In this document: positions 53,716 through 62,666 of the stretch, piece by piece
Position numbering within the stretch: the first letter of the stretch is position 1
How the letters are laid out: every line of letters starts with the position of its first letter
DNA from: Limnoglobus roseus
Lineage (GTDB): Bacteria > Planctomycetota > Planctomycetia > Gemmatales > Gemmataceae
Assembly: GCF_008254045.1 (NCBI RefSeq)
Contig: NZ_CP042425.1
Span: 3,038,001 to 3,102,000 of the forward strand
Direction of reading: 5' to 3'
DNA length: 64,000 bases
The notes under the pieces: model-generated
What the model was told of the DNA's origin: nothing
What the model saw: only the letters and a program-made list of their open reading frames with translations
Database searches by the model: none
Translations under genes and position numbers: made by a program

Positions 53716-53901
53716 GGAGGCACCCGGGGAAGGAGGGTGCGGAATGTTGTAGCGGACGGCAGCGGCCGGCCCAAAGCCTCGTTCCCCAGATTGCCCAGGC
53801 GGTTCGATCGGGCGAAACCGGAACTTGATCTTGGCGCAAGAACCGATCCCCGGCACATTACCACTCCAGGGGGTTCTAGGGTTCGACAAGGAGGTTCTCT
53901 C

Positions 53902-54225
53902 GTGCGTAATCTGCTCGCGCTTCTCGGCCTGGCTCTCGTGCTGTTCTTCGGTATCGGCTACTTCCGCGGCTGGTACACGTTCAACTTCGCGACCGGCACC
54001 GACGGCAAAACCAACATCAGCATCGGCGTGGACCGCACCAAGGTCGGCGGCGACCTCGAAGACTGGCGGAAGACCGCCGGCGAGAAGATTGACCAGTTGA
54101 AGACGACGAAGACGGACGGCCAAGTCCAGCCCGCCGGTGGCACGCAGACAACAGGCACGCAACAGCCGGTCGTCACCAGCCTGCCGCCCGCCGCCGCGAA
54201 CCTGCCCGCGCCGCACGTTCGCTAA
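53902..54225 (+). CDS. Small single-pass membrane protein, 107 aa
   Basis: A 107-residue protein with one N-terminal membrane helix (residues 3-21) and a Lys/Thr/Gln/Pro-rich C-terminal half ('AGGTQTTGTQQPVVTSLPPA'). No known domain. GTG start at 53902 with AAGGAGG seven bases upstream. A terminator follows at 54250. Confidence 0.7.
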   Translation: MRNLLALLGLALVLFFGIGYFRGWYTFNFATGTDGKTNISIGVDRTKVGGDLEDWRKTAGEKIDQLKTTKTDGQVQPAGGTQTTGTQQPVVTSLPPAAANLPAPHVR

Positions 54226-54249
54226 CGGAAGGTTTTCGGGGACATCGTC

Positions 54250-54284
54250 GAAGCGAGCCGCGTTCCGGCTCGCTTCCCTTTTTG
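54250..54284 (+). terminator. Rho-independent terminator
   Basis: A 10-bp stem (GAAGCGAGCC, 54250-54259, with 54267-54276) is followed by CCCTTTTTG, 24 bases past the preceding stop. Confidence 0.85.
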
Positions 54285-54327
54285 CGCCCGGTCGTAAGCT
54301 ACTGGTACGACACCCCGAGTAGCCGCC

Positions 54328-55173
54328 ATGCCCGCCACTTTGTTAACCACGCCGCCGCTCGAACCGACGCGGCCGGAATTCCACGTCGAAACCGTCCTGT
54401 CGCCGACCGCGGACGCATCGCGGCGGAAGCACAAGATCATCGCCGTGCTGCCCGCGTACAACGCCGAGCGCACGCTCGCGGCGACCGTGGCCGACTTCCC
54501 GCCGGGGAGCGTCGACGAGATTCTGCTCGTCGATGACGCCAGCCGCGACGGCACCGCCGAGATCGCCCGGCGGATGGGCTTGAGCGTGATCGTTCACGAA
54601 AAGAACGTCGGCTACGGCGGCAACCAGAAGACGTGCTACCGCTACTGCCTGGAACGCGGGGCAGACATCGTCGTGATGATCCACCCGGACTACCAGTACG
54701 ACTCGCGGGTGATCCCGCACGCCGTTGGTATGATTGAACTCGGTATCTGCGACGTGATACTCGGCAACCGCGTCCGCTCGCGGGCGGAAGCGTTGAAGTG
54801 CGGGATGCCGTGGTGGAAGTACGTGAGCAACCGCGGACTGACGGTCTTCGAAAACATGGCCCTCGGCCAGAACCTCGGCGAGTTCCACAGCGGCTTCCGC
54901 GTCTACCGGCGGAGCGTGCTGGAAACGATCCCGTTCGAGGGGAACAGCGACGACTTCGTGTTCGACACGCAATTCTTGGTGCAGGCGGTCCACTTCGGCT
55001 TCCGCCTCGGTGACGTGCCGGTGCCGGTGCGGTACTTCGATGAGGCGAGTTCGATCAACTTCCGCCGTAGCACGAAGTATGGCATCGAGACGGTGAAAAC
55101 CGTCTCGCAGTTCTGGCTGCACAAATTGGGGCTGGTAAAGAGTCGGCTGTTCCGGCCGAATCAGGCGACTTAA
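54328..55173 (+). CDS. Family 2 glycosyltransferase
   Basis: A 281-residue GT2 enzyme with the GT-A fold. '[18 protein letters not shown]' begins the domain, '[17 protein letters not shown]' and '[11 protein letters not shown]' hold the nucleotide/metal-binding Asp residues, and '[19 protein letters not shown]' is near the catalytic base region. There is no membrane helix, so it is probably a peripheral polyprenol-phosphate-sugar-type transferase. The acceptor is unknown. It overlaps the next, convergent gene by 4 bases. Confidence 0.88.
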   Translation: MPATLLTTPPLEPTRPEFHVETVLSPTADASRRKHKIIAVLPAYNAERTLAATVADFPPGSVDEILLVDDASRDGTAEIARRMGLSVIVHEKNVGYGGNQKTCYRYCLERGADIVVMIHPDYQYDSRVIPHAVGMIELGICDVILGNRVRSRAEALKCGMPWWKYVSNRGLTVFENMALGQNLGEFHSGFRVYRRSVLETIPFEGNSDDFVFDTQFLVQAVHFGFRLGDVPVPVRYFDEASSINFRRSTKYGIETVKTVSQFWLHKLGLVKSRLFRPNQAT

Positions 55174-55424
55174 AGCGCCTTCACCCACGCCCGCAGGACG
55201 GAGTTCACGGTGTCGCGCACGTCGTCGCCGAACGTCTTCGGCTCTGGTCGGGCCATCGGCAGGGGGAACACGTTGTTGTCCGGCGGCGGCAGGTAGAACT
55301 CGCGATCGACCGGCGTCTGTTCCGCACCGTTCGGCGGGATCGGCCCGCCGCCGTGATTCTGGGCCGCGAGAACGCCGCTGAACGCCATCACGACGCCGGC
55401 GGCCAAAAATGACGCGCGTTTCAT
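55170..55424 (-). CDS. Small exported hypothetical protein, 84 aa
   Basis: An 84-residue protein with a signal peptide (residues 1-21, ending 'SGVLAA') and a short Pro/Asn-rich mature part ('[16 protein letters not shown]'). No recognised family. AGGGAAG precedes the ATG. It overlaps the convergent glycosyltransferase by 4 bases. Confidence 0.65.
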   Translation of the reverse strand: MKRASFLAAGVVMAFSGVLAAQNHGGGPIPPNGAEQTPVDREFYLPPPDNNVFPLPMARPEPKTFGDDVRDTVNSVLRAWVKAL

Positions 55425-55510
55425 GCTCTGCTTCCCTGCCGATGGAATCCGGTCAAGGTCGCAGACGATACCGGGCCATCGGGGGAATGCAAGCGAAAAG
55501 TTCTCGCCGG

Positions 55511-56002
55511 TTACTTCAACTCGTCCGGGATCAGCACGCCGTCGATGACGTGGATGATGCCGTTCTTGCAGACGATATCGGTTTTCGTCACGTTGGCCCC
55601 GCCAACGGTGATGGCGTCAGCGTTCGTGCGGACCGCGAACTTTGAACCCATCGTGTCGAGGTCTTTGCCCTTCAGTTTCTTGACGTCCTCGGCCGTCACC
55701 TTCCCCTTCACGACATGCGACAACAGCACCTCGGCCAGCTTCTTCTTGTTCGCGTGCAGTTCGGCGAGCTTGTCCTTGCCGAGCTTCTCGAAGGCCGCGT
55801 TCGTCGGGGCGAACACGGTGATCGGCCCGTCGCCTTTAAACGCATCCGTCAGTTCGGCCGCCTTCACCGCGTCTATGAGCGTGCTGAAGTCTTTGCTGCC
55901 CATCGCCACCTCGGCGATCGTCTTGTCGTCGGTCTTCTTGTCATCGGCCAACCCGAGAGCGGCGACGATGGCTAACAGAACCAGAGCGATAGGCGTTTTC
56001 AT
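55511..56002 (-). CDS. Secreted fasciclin (FAS1) domain protein
   Basis: A 163-residue exported protein: signal peptide 1-19, then one FAS1 domain with both conserved blocks, H1 'DGPITVFAPTNAAFEKL' and H2 'IVCKNGIIHVIDGVLIP'. FAS1 proteins mediate adhesion. The ATG at 56002 has GGGAGA upstream; an earlier in-frame ATG at 56044 is weaker. Confidence 0.9.
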   Translation of the reverse strand: MKTPIALVLLAIVAALGLADDKKTDDKTIAEVAMGSKDFSTLIDAVKAAELTDAFKGDGPITVFAPTNAAFEKLGKDKLAELHANKKKLAEVLLSHVVKGKVTAEDVKKLKGKDLDTMGSKFAVRTNADAITVGGANVTKTDIVCKNGIIHVIDGVLIPDELK

Positions 56003-56080
56003 CCGAGGGTCTCCCGCGTGTTGGATTGAAAAGTGTCTTTCCAACAGGCATCCCGTGTGCCGCCGGTGGTGGAAATCGCG

Positions 56081-56494
56081 TCAACTCTTCGCCACGCCGC
56101 GGATCATCCAGCAGGACTCGTGCTTTGTCAGGCCGACCTGCGGGTAGTACGCCTCGGCCTTCGGCGCGGCCAGCAGGATCAGCGTCGTGTGCAATCCCGC
56201 GGCCTCGTGCGTGCGGCGGATCAACTCACGACCGATCCCCTGCCGTTGGAAGGCTTCGTCCACGGCCAGGTCCGACAGGTAGGTGCAGTACGCGAAGTCG
56301 CTGACCGCCCGCGAAATGCCGACGAGTAAGCCGTCGGCACGGGCCGTGGCGATCACCGCGGCGTTGCGGAGCATCGCCTCCATCACGCCGCGGTCGTGGA
56401 CCGGCCGGCGCTCGGCCAGCGTCGAACGGTGGAGCAGATCAATGAACTCGTCGGCCGTCAGCTCCGGTTCGAGTTGGTACGCGATGTTTTGCAT
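56081..56494 (-). CDS. GNAT-family N-acetyltransferase
   Basis: A 137-residue GNAT enzyme. '[20 protein letters not shown]' holds the acetyl-CoA motif (Q-R-Q-G-I-G), and the C-terminal part '[19 protein letters not shown]' is the motif B region. I chose the ATG at 56494, which has GGGTGGG immediately upstream; a GTG at 56509 is possible. The substrate is unknown. Confidence 0.82.
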   Translation of the reverse strand: MQNIAYQLEPELTADEFIDLLHRSTLAERRPVHDRGVMEAMLRNAAVIATARADGLLVGISRAVSDFAYCTYLSDLAVDEAFQRQGIGRELIRRTHEAAGLHTTLILLAAPKAEAYYPQVGLTKHESCWMIRGVAKS

Positions 56495-56590
56495 TTCCCA
56501 CCCTGTCACTTTCTCATTTGCCTCTCACACCGTTCGTCGCAATCATGTTCTTACGGCATCGCCCGATTCCGTCTCTTCCAGGAGGTTCTC

Positions 56591-57652
56591 ATGCGCTACC
56601 TGACTGCCCTGATGCTCAGCCTCGCGGTCACGGCTTTTGCCGCCGCGGAAACCAAGAAGGGTACGCCGGAGGTCAAGTCGATCTCGGCCCTGGCGTTCGG
56701 CCCGAACGGTACGCTGTTCGTCGGCGACCCGGTCGCCGCGGCCGTGTTCGCCGTCGAGACCGGCGACACGAAGGGAACCAGCACGGCCGGCCTGAAGGTC
56801 GAGAAGGTGACCGACCAGATCGGCTCGCTGCTCGGCGTGACAGCGAAGGACGTGACGGTCAACGACGTGAAGGTGAACCCGGCCACCGGCAACGTGTTCT
56901 TGGCCGTCACCCGCGGTAAAGGGCCGGACGCCAAGCCGGTCGTCCTGAAAGTCGCCGGCGACGGCAAGCTGACCGAGTTCGCGCTGAAGGACGTGGCCTT
57001 CACCGCCGCCCCGCTCGTCAACGCCATCGACAAGGACAAGGAGCGGATGAAACAGGTCGACGCCATCACGAGCATGGGCTTCGCCAACGGCAAGCTGATC
57101 GTGGCCGGCTTGTCGAACGAAGACTTCAGCAGCACCCTGCGGGTCATCCCGTTCCCGTTCGGCGACGCCGGCAAGGCGACCGGCGTGAAGATCTTCCACG
57201 GCGCGCACGGCCGGTTCGAAACACAGGCCCCCGTCCGGACGTTCACCACCTACAGGATCGGCGACGCCGAAAGCGTGGTGGCCGCCTACCAGTGCACGCC
57301 GCTGGTCAAGTTCCCGATCAGCGACCTGCAACCCGGTGCGAAGGTGACCGGCACGACGATCGCCGAACTCGGCAACCGTAACGTCCCGATCGACATGTTC
57401 GTGTACAGCAAGGGCGGAAAGGATTACATCCTGATGGCCAACACCGCCCGCGGGGTGATGAAGGTGTCGACCGACAAGTTCGCCGTGAAGGACGGCATCA
57501 CGCAGAAGACCGGCGAGTTCGCCGGCGCGACCTACGAGAAGGTCGAATCGTGGAGCGGCGTCGAGCAGATCGACAAGCTCGACGATACGCACGCCATCGT
57601 CCTGATGAAGACGACCGGTAGCACGACACTGGCGAGCGTCGAATTGCCGTAA
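56591..57652 (+). CDS. Exported beta-propeller-like protein of unknown function
   Basis: A 353-residue secreted protein (signal peptide ending 'AFAAAE'). Repeats such as 'ISALAFGPNGTLFVGDP', 'VKVNPATGNVFLAVTRGKG' and 'MGFANGKLIVAGLS' indicate a 5-7-bladed propeller, NHL/WD-like but with no clean family signature. AGGAGG sits six bases before the ATG. A terminator follows at 57678. Confidence 0.75.
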   Translation: MRYLTALMLSLAVTAFAAAETKKGTPEVKSISALAFGPNGTLFVGDPVAAAVFAVETGDTKGTSTAGLKVEKVTDQIGSLLGVTAKDVTVNDVKVNPATGNVFLAVTRGKGPDAKPVVLKVAGDGKLTEFALKDVAFTAAPLVNAIDKDKERMKQVDAITSMGFANGKLIVAGLSNEDFSSTLRVIPFPFGDAGKATGVKIFHGAHGRFETQAPVRTFTTYRIGDAESVVAAYQCTPLVKFPISDLQPGAKVTGTTIAELGNRNVPIDMFVYSKGGKDYILMANTARGVMKVSTDKFAVKDGITQKTGEFAGATYEKVESWSGVEQIDKLDDTHAIVLMKTTGSTTLASVELP

Positions 57653-57677
57653 CCCTTCCTCCAATTTCCAAAACCCG

Positions 57678-57713
57678 AAAGCCCACCCGTCGCTTCGACG
57701 GGTGGGCTTTTCC
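57678..57713. terminator. Rho-independent terminator
   Basis: A 15-bp perfect stem (57678-57692 with 57696-57710, AAAGCCCACCCGTCG) with a 3-base loop and a T tract. A shorter relative (GACGGGTGGGCTTT) occurs at about 13936-13949. Confidence 0.85.
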
Positions 57714-57730
57714 TTCCACCCCCGAACGCC

Positions 57731-58777
57731 ATGATCTTCTCGATCCTCCTGCTCGCACTCGCCGCCGACCCGACCATCCGCGTCGCGGCCGGCAAGACCG
57801 TCGAAGTGACCGGCCTGCCGGATACCGTGAAAACCCAGACGCCGGAACAACTGGCCGCCCTCGTGCGAGTGACGGTAGCGGCCAACGACGCCGGCACCTC
57901 CCTGCTCGGCACGCACGCCGTCAAGGACGGCACCCTCACGTTCACGCCGCGATTTCCGTTCGAACCGGGGGTGACGTACCGCGTGTCCGCCGGCACCGCC
58001 ACGCACGAGTTCACCCTGCCGAAGCCGAAGGCCGAGCCGGCCACGGTGACGCTCATCGAGCCGACGGCCGACAAGTTGCCGGAGAACACGTTGCGATTCT
58101 ACCTGCACTTCTCGAAGCCGATGGCGAAGGGGGACATCTACAAGTACCTGACGCTGACGAACGACACCGACAAGAAGACGGTGACCGTGCCGTTCCTGGA
58201 ACTGGAACAAGAACTGTGGTCGCCCGACCAGAAGCGGGTGACGATCGTCATCGACCCCGGCCGCATCAAGCGGGAGGTGAAGCCGCTGCTCGACCTCGGC
58301 CCGGTACTGGAGAAAGGCAAGACGTACACGCTGACGGTGGCGAAGGACTGGCTCGACGCCAACGACACCCCGCTAGCGGCCGCGTTCCACAAGACGTTCA
58401 CGGCAACGGCCGCCGACCGCGACGCCATCGACCCGGAGAAGTGGGCCGTCACGCCGCCGAAGGTCGGCGGCCGCGACGCGCTGAGCGTGAACTTCGGCAA
58501 GCCGCTCGACGCCGCCCTCGTGCGGCGGTTGGTGTGGGTGGAGGACGCGAAGGGCACGAAACTCGACGGCACGGTGACGCTTGACAAGACCGAAACCTTC
58601 TGGCGGTTCACGCCGAAGGCGGCGTGGGCGGCCGGCGAGTACAACCTGACGGTGGCAACGCATCTGGAGGATCCGTGCGGTAACCGCGTCGGCGAGCCGT
58701 TCGAGGTCGACCTGCTCCAACCGGTCGGCCGGACGGTCGAGACGAAGACGGTCACGCGGCCGGTCGTGGTGAAGTGA
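57731..58777 (+). CDS. Exported protein with Big-5/SbsA-like Ig domains
   Basis: A 348-residue protein with a short signal ('IFSILLLALAAD', residues 2-13) and beta-sandwich repeats of the SbsA_Ig/Big_5 kind ('LRFYLHFSKPMAKGDIYKY', 'ALSVNFGKPLDAALVRR', 'WAAGEYNLTVATHLED'). No enzyme motif. It probably acts as a surface or envelope structural protein. The gene lies 18 bases after the terminator of the previous gene. Confidence 0.75.
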   Translation: MIFSILLLALAADPTIRVAAGKTVEVTGLPDTVKTQTPEQLAALVRVTVAANDAGTSLLGTHAVKDGTLTFTPRFPFEPGVTYRVSAGTATHEFTLPKPKAEPATVTLIEPTADKLPENTLRFYLHFSKPMAKGDIYKYLTLTNDTDKKTVTVPFLELEQELWSPDQKRVTIVIDPGRIKREVKPLLDLGPVLEKGKTYTLTVAKDWLDANDTPLAAAFHKTFTATAADRDAIDPEKWAVTPPKVGGRDALSVNFGKPLDAALVRRLVWVEDAKGTKLDGTVTLDKTETFWRFTPKAAWAAGEYNLTVATHLEDPCGNRVGEPFEVDLLQPVGRTVETKTVTRPVVVK

Positions 58778-58787
58778 ATTCACTTTT

Positions 58788-58813
58788 GCCCGAGGGCCAA
58801 ACGGCCCTCGGGC
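58788..58813. repeat. 11-bp hairpin after the Ig-domain gene
   Basis: GCCCGAGGGCC (58788-58798) pairs perfectly with GGCCCTCGGGC (58803-58813) around AAAC. It lies 11 bases past the stop codon and may end transcription, but has no T tract. Confidence 0.65.
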
Positions 58814-58920
58814 CTGAAGGGCGACGGTTTTGTAGCAGGTGTGGGAATTGTGTTCGCGGCAGGCGGGGCACTCGCGACAGTTGGCTCGAGAAGAGAAACA
58901 ATCGATTCCGGGGGCAAACA

Positions 58921-59466
58921 ATGCAGACCGGTATTCGCTCTGTCATTTTAACCTTCGCCTGCTGCGTACTGTTCGCGATCGCGGGCGGTGGAGTGGCGGT
59001 CCTTCTCGACGCGATTGCCCCCGGATACTATCCCGGCGTGTTTTCGTTCGTTCACCGCAACGGCGGGTATGCGTCCGCCTATGGGAAAGGTGTAGGAGCC
59101 TTCCAGGGGCTGTCACTTGGCTTCGCTGTAGGCGTGGCATTGTCCGCTTCACTCGGCTGGTTCGATCAACTCCAGTTGATGCCGACTGTGCGGTCGTTGG
59201 GGATTATCGCTGAGTTGGCCGGCCTAGCTGGAATTGGAGGTGGCTTGATCGGCTGGGGGGTAGGAATCTACTCGCCAGACTACTACCGAGTTGTTGTCTC
59301 CGGAGGACGGGAATCGGACTTCATCCCAACGGATGTCGGAATCGGTTTGGGTGCATCGCAGGGCATCATTCTTGGTGCGGTCGTCGGTGCAGCACTCGCG
59401 ATCGGGATCGCCTGGCGTCAGTTCCGAATCCTTTCGCCGAATGGGAATACAACTCGCTCCGCTTGA
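58921..59466 (+). CDS. Multi-pass membrane protein, unknown
   Basis: A 181-residue membrane protein with four hydrophobic segments (about residues 5-30, 55-78, 90-118 and 140-165), rich in Gly ('AGLAGIGGGLIGWGVGIY', 'GIILGAVVGAALAIGIAW'). No recognised family. The ATG at 58921 has GGGGGC upstream. Its base composition is lower in GC than the neighbours. Confidence 0.6.
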   Translation: MQTGIRSVILTFACCVLFAIAGGGVAVLLDAIAPGYYPGVFSFVHRNGGYASAYGKGVGAFQGLSLGFAVGVALSASLGWFDQLQLMPTVRSLGIIAELAGLAGIGGGLIGWGVGIYSPDYYRVVVSGGRESDFIPTDVGIGLGASQGIILGAVVGAALAIGIAWRQFRILSPNGNTTRSA

Positions 59467-59497
59467 CGCACGAAATAGACTGCCAACACCCCAACCT

Positions 59498-60040
59498 TCA
59501 CTTCCCCAACCGCAGCGGCTTCTGCCCGCACGCCGCCCGCAGGCGGTTCGCTTCTTGCCAGAGTTTCGGGTCGGATTGCAGGAAGGCGATCAGGTTCGCG
59601 GTCGAGATGCCGAGCAACTCGGCGGCCGTGCTGACCTGAGCTTCCAGGGCGTTTAGCAAGTCGAGCGCGAGTCCCGCGGCCGGCCAGAATCGCACGTCTT
59701 TTGCGGACAGGTGAATGCGGCCGTCGGGTGAGAGGGCTTGCTGCCACTCGGGGATCGCTTGCCACTCTTCGGCCGTCCGCGGCACGTCGTCCCGCAGGTC
59801 CAGGAAGAACGCCCGGTAGAGCCTTCGCAGGGCCTTCGCCTTGTTCTCGTGCTGCGACCGGCTCTCCTCGGCAATGACGATCACGCCGGTCGGGGCGTGC
59901 CGGAGGCGGACGGCCGACGAGGTCTTGTTCCGCTTCTGCCCGCCGGGACCGCTGGCGCGGTACGTGTCCACCTCGCACTGCGCGAGGCGTTCTGCGTCGC
60001 TCAGGTTTGTCCAAGTTGATCGCGGCGGGCGGGTGCTCAT
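59498..60040 (-). CDS. Stand-alone GGQ-domain release-factor-like protein
   Basis: A 180-residue protein with the peptidyl-tRNA-hydrolysing GGQ motif at residues 33-35 ('[19 protein letters not shown]'), as in class I release factors. The second RF-1-domain motif is '[19 protein letters not shown]'. It lacks codon-recognition domains 1 and 2, so it resembles ArfB/ICT1 or PrfH-like factors that rescue stalled ribosomes. The last 80 residues are a distinct helical part, not the short basic tail of ArfB, so the exact substrate is uncertain. Confidence 0.85.
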   Translation of the reverse strand: MSTRPPRSTWTNLSDAERLAQCEVDTYRASGPGGQKRNKTSSAVRLRHAPTGVIVIAEESRSQHENKAKALRRLYRAFFLDLRDDVPRTAEEWQAIPEWQQALSPDGRIHLSAKDVRFWPAAGLALDLLNALEAQVSTAAELLGISTANLIAFLQSDPKLWQEANRLRAACGQKPLRLGK

Positions 60041-60151
60041 AACGTCATGGGAAAAGCGACACTGCGGGCGGGCGGCGGGTTCATCGGCCGGTCGCGGCGG
60101 GCGTCACTACAATCGTGGCTGAGAGGTTCCCCGCGCTGCCCGAGGTTCACC

Positions 60152-60619
60152 ATGGACACGACGCCGACCCCACCGACCCCACCGACCCCGCCCGCCCCCG
60201 AGTACAAGTCGGCCCAGTACGAGTTTAGCGAGGAAAGCAACCGCACCGTCGCCGCCCTGGCGGATTCGATGCGGGTCGTCGCCACGCTCATGCAGTTGCT
60301 CGGGCTGGCGTTCGTCATCTTCTTCGTGATGCAGTTGTTGCACACGCTGAAGAATCGCGAAAACTTCTTCCCGGCCATCGGGTTGGGGGCGTCGATGCTG
60401 CTCTGCCTGGCGTTTGGCTTCTGGACCGCCGGGGCGGCCGCGTCTTTCCGCAAGATCGTCGAGACGAAGAACGAAGACATCTGGCATCTCATGCGCGCCC
60501 TCCGCGGCCTGCACCATATGTACGCCACCTTAAAAGCGATCATCTACTGTGGCATCGTGCTGGCCATCGTGGGCGTGGTCCTCGCCGTCATGAACTACTT
60601 CCGCGCGGGTGTCGAGTAA
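60152..60619 (+). CDS. Small membrane protein with proline-rich N-terminus
   Basis: A 155-residue protein: a Pro/Thr-rich N-terminus ('TPTPPTPPTPPAPEYK'), then three hydrophobic segments (about residues 40-65, 75-97 and 127-150). It contains 'LMRALRGLHHMYATLKAI' as a charged, membrane-proximal loop. No family recognised. GAGG precedes the ATG at 60152. A strong terminator follows. Confidence 0.65.
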   Translation: MDTTPTPPTPPTPPAPEYKSAQYEFSEESNRTVAALADSMRVVATLMQLLGLAFVIFFVMQLLHTLKNRENFFPAIGLGASMLLCLAFGFWTAGAAASFRKIVETKNEDIWHLMRALRGLHHMYATLKAIIYCGIVLAIVGVVLAVMNYFRAGVE

Positions 60620-60641
60620 GAATTCTCAAAAAATATTTGGC

Positions 60642-60682
60642 AAAAAGGGGGCTGTTGTACTATACAACAGCCCCCTTTTTTA
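60642..60682 (+). terminator. Strong rho-independent terminator
   Basis: An 18-bp perfect stem (60642-60659 with 60663-60680) of AAAAAGGGGGCTGTTGTA with a 3-base loop; the A and T runs flank a GGGGG-CCCCC centre, so it works in both directions. It lies 23 bases past the preceding stop. Confidence 0.92.
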
Positions 60683-61000
60683 CGCTGTTGAAGGCTTCGC
60701 CTCTAAACTCAATTCTCGGGCAGGCGTTCAATGGCGGATACAATTTTGTAAACTTGTGATCGAAATTGAATGATGGTATTCCGTGAGACAACAATTTCTT
60801 GACCTCATAAAACATCAAACGATAACTTGTTCGAACTATTAAGATGGTTCACATTCTGTAAACGTCTCGTTGCTGTCGCCCATCCGATTGATTGAACCTT
60901 GCGAATATTTTAGGAGTCTGCTAAAAAGAGTTTCGGTTCGATTACGCCGGCGTGGTCGGCGAGAACCTGTTGGCTGTTTGTTGACAAGGAAAGCCCCTCT
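60683..61000. other. AT-rich intergenic region, no gene seen
   Basis: This 318-base stretch is clearly lower in GC than the surroundings. It precedes the small proline-rich gene at 61001. A possible -35/-10 pair (TTGACC at 60799-60804 and TAACTT at 60823-60828, 18 bases apart) is weak. I see no ORF, RNA motif or repeat here. Confidence 0.5.
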
Positions 61001-61180
61001 ATGTCCTTCAAATTTCGCCCACGACTGGAAATGATGGAGCAACGGGAGAATCCCACCACCTTCCCAGTCAGTCCGGACATGCCGCCGGAACCGCCGCCGC
61101 CGGCGGACGCGCCGCCACCGCCGGTTGCCCCGGCCCCGATGGAATACCCGCCGCCCCCCGTTCCGACCCCGGATTGGTAA
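61001..61180 (+). CDS. Small protein with planctomycete extracellular signature and proline-rich tail
   Basis: A 59-residue protein. Residues 3-18 ('FKFRPRLEMMEQRENPT') match the 'R-L-E-x-L-E-x-R-x-x-P' signature found at the start of large secreted planctomycete proteins. The remaining 40 residues are Pro-rich ('PPEPPPPADAPPPPVAP') and end at 'TPDW'. There is no hydrophobic signal sequence. The ATG follows AAGGAAAG, and a terminator follows the stop. The signature is normally attached to far longer proteins, so this could be a truncated or regulatory relative. Confidence 0.7.
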   Translation: MSFKFRPRLEMMEQRENPTTFPVSPDMPPEPPPPADAPPPPVAPAPMEYPPPPVPTPDW

Positions 61181-61204
61181 GCGAGCAAGCAGCCCCAAAA
61201 AATA

Positions 61205-61240
61205 GAAGAAGCCTCGGACCCGTCGTCCGAGGCTTCTTCG
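61205..61240. terminator. Hairpin terminator between convergent genes
   Basis: A 15-bp perfect stem (GAAGAAGCCTCGGAC, 61205-61219 with 61225-61239) lies between the small proline-rich gene and leuC. The loop is CCGTC; there is no long T run. Confidence 0.75.
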
Positions 61241-61263
61241 CTTTACCGCCTTCGCCGTCCAAG

Positions 61264-62580
61264 TTACACCACCAATTCTCGCGGGTCCGAGATCACGCCG
61301 CTGAGCGCCGACGCCGCTACTGTGAGCGGGCTGGCTAGGAAGACCTTCGCTTCCTTGTGGCCCATCCGGCCGGGGAAGTTGCGGTTCGTCGTGCTGATGC
61401 AGCTAATCGGCGTGTTTAGTCGGCCGAACGTGTCCGACGGCCCGCCCAAGCACGCGGCACAACTCGCGTCGCCGATCTTCGCCCCAGCGTTCAGAAAGAT
61501 GTTCCGCAGCGAGACGCCGCCGATCGTCTCCGTGTCCAACCCGCGGGCGACTTCTGTGGTCGCCGGCACCACGAACGTGTCGATGCGGACTTCCTTGCCC
61601 TTCAAGATGCCGGCCGCCGCCTTGAAGTCGGTGATCTTGCCGCCGGTGCAACTGCCGATGTACGCGCGGTCGAGTTTCGTGCCCTTCACCTCGCTCACCT
61701 TCGCCTTGTTGTCCGGGCTGTGCGGCTTCGCGATCGTCGGCTCCATCTTGGTCACGTCGTAGACCTTCTCGAAGATCGTCTTCGCCCCCGCCTGCGGCTT
61801 GAACACGGTGAACGGCTTGTTACCGCTCTTCTTGCCGCGGTTGTTGACGAAGTCGATCGTCACCTGATCGGCCGCGATAATGCCGTTCTTGCCCCCGGCC
61901 TCAATTGCCATGTTGCAGAGCGTCATGCGCTCCTCAATATTGAGGGCGTACACGCCGTCGCCGTCGAACTCCATCGCCCGGTAGGTGGCCCCGTCCACGC
62001 CGATGTCGCCGATGACCGCGAGGATGAGGTCCTTCGCCATCAAGTACGGCGGCATTTCGCCGTGGAAGACGAACCGCATGGTCTGCGGCACCTTCAGCCA
62101 CGTCTTGCCGGTGCCCATGACAAAGCCGGCGTCGGTGTTGCCGATGCCGGTCGCGAACTCGCCGAACGCCCCGGCGGTGCAGGTATGGCTGTCCGTTCCG
62201 AGGAGGACTTCGCCCGGCCGTGTGTGGCCTTCTTCCGGCAGCGCGATGTGGCAGACGCCCTTGTAGTGTTCGCTGCCGACGTCGTAGAAGTACGGGAGGT
62301 TCTGTTCTTTCGCGAAGGCCCGCAGCACGTCGACGTTGCGGTTGGCCATCGCGTCCTTGGTGAAGATGTAGTGGTCGGGGATGATGACCACCTTCTCGCG
62401 GTCCCACACCTTCGCGTCTTGCCCGAAGTGCTTCTTGAAGATGCCGATGGTGCCGGGGCCGCAGACGTCGTGCGTCATGAGGACGTCGACGTTCACCCAG
62501 ATGTTATCGCCGGGGGCGACCGCGTCGCGGCCGGCGGCTTTCGCGAGGACTTGTTCCGTCAGCGTCATGGGGGAAGGCAT
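61264..62580 (-). CDS. leuC: 3-isopropylmalate dehydratase large subunit (LeuC-type)
   Basis: A 438-residue aconitase-superfamily enzyme, leucine biosynthesis. The 4Fe-4S cysteines are C311 ('GSCTGG'), C374 and C377 ('ASCAACLGG'), the expected spacing for LeuC. Motifs 'GTDSHTCTAGAFGEFA' and 'STTNRNFPGRMG' are conserved. No leuD small-subunit gene lies immediately downstream (61264 towards the window start) or upstream. It could be part of a split pathway or a related lyase such as homoaconitase, so the symbol is family-level. ATG at 62580. Confidence 0.88.
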   Translation of the reverse strand: MPSPMTLTEQVLAKAAGRDAVAPGDNIWVNVDVLMTHDVCGPGTIGIFKKHFGQDAKVWDREKVVIIPDHYIFTKDAMANRNVDVLRAFAKEQNLPYFYDVGSEHYKGVCHIALPEEGHTRPGEVLLGTDSHTCTAGAFGEFATGIGNTDAGFVMGTGKTWLKVPQTMRFVFHGEMPPYLMAKDLILAVIGDIGVDGATYRAMEFDGDGVYALNIEERMTLCNMAIEAGGKNGIIAADQVTIDFVNNRGKKSGNKPFTVFKPQAGAKTIFEKVYDVTKMEPTIAKPHSPDNKAKVSEVKGTKLDRAYIGSCTGGKITDFKAAAGILKGKEVRIDTFVVPATTEVARGLDTETIGGVSLRNIFLNAGAKIGDASCAACLGGPSDTFGRLNTPISCISTTNRNFPGRMGHKEAKVFLASPLTVAASALSGVISDPRELVV

Positions 62581-62666
62581 GTCGGGGAAGCTCCGAGTTG
62601 AATTTCGAGGTCGCTGAGCAGTTCATTGTATCACTTCTCCGCCGGCCGGTTGCCGCGGCGATGGCA

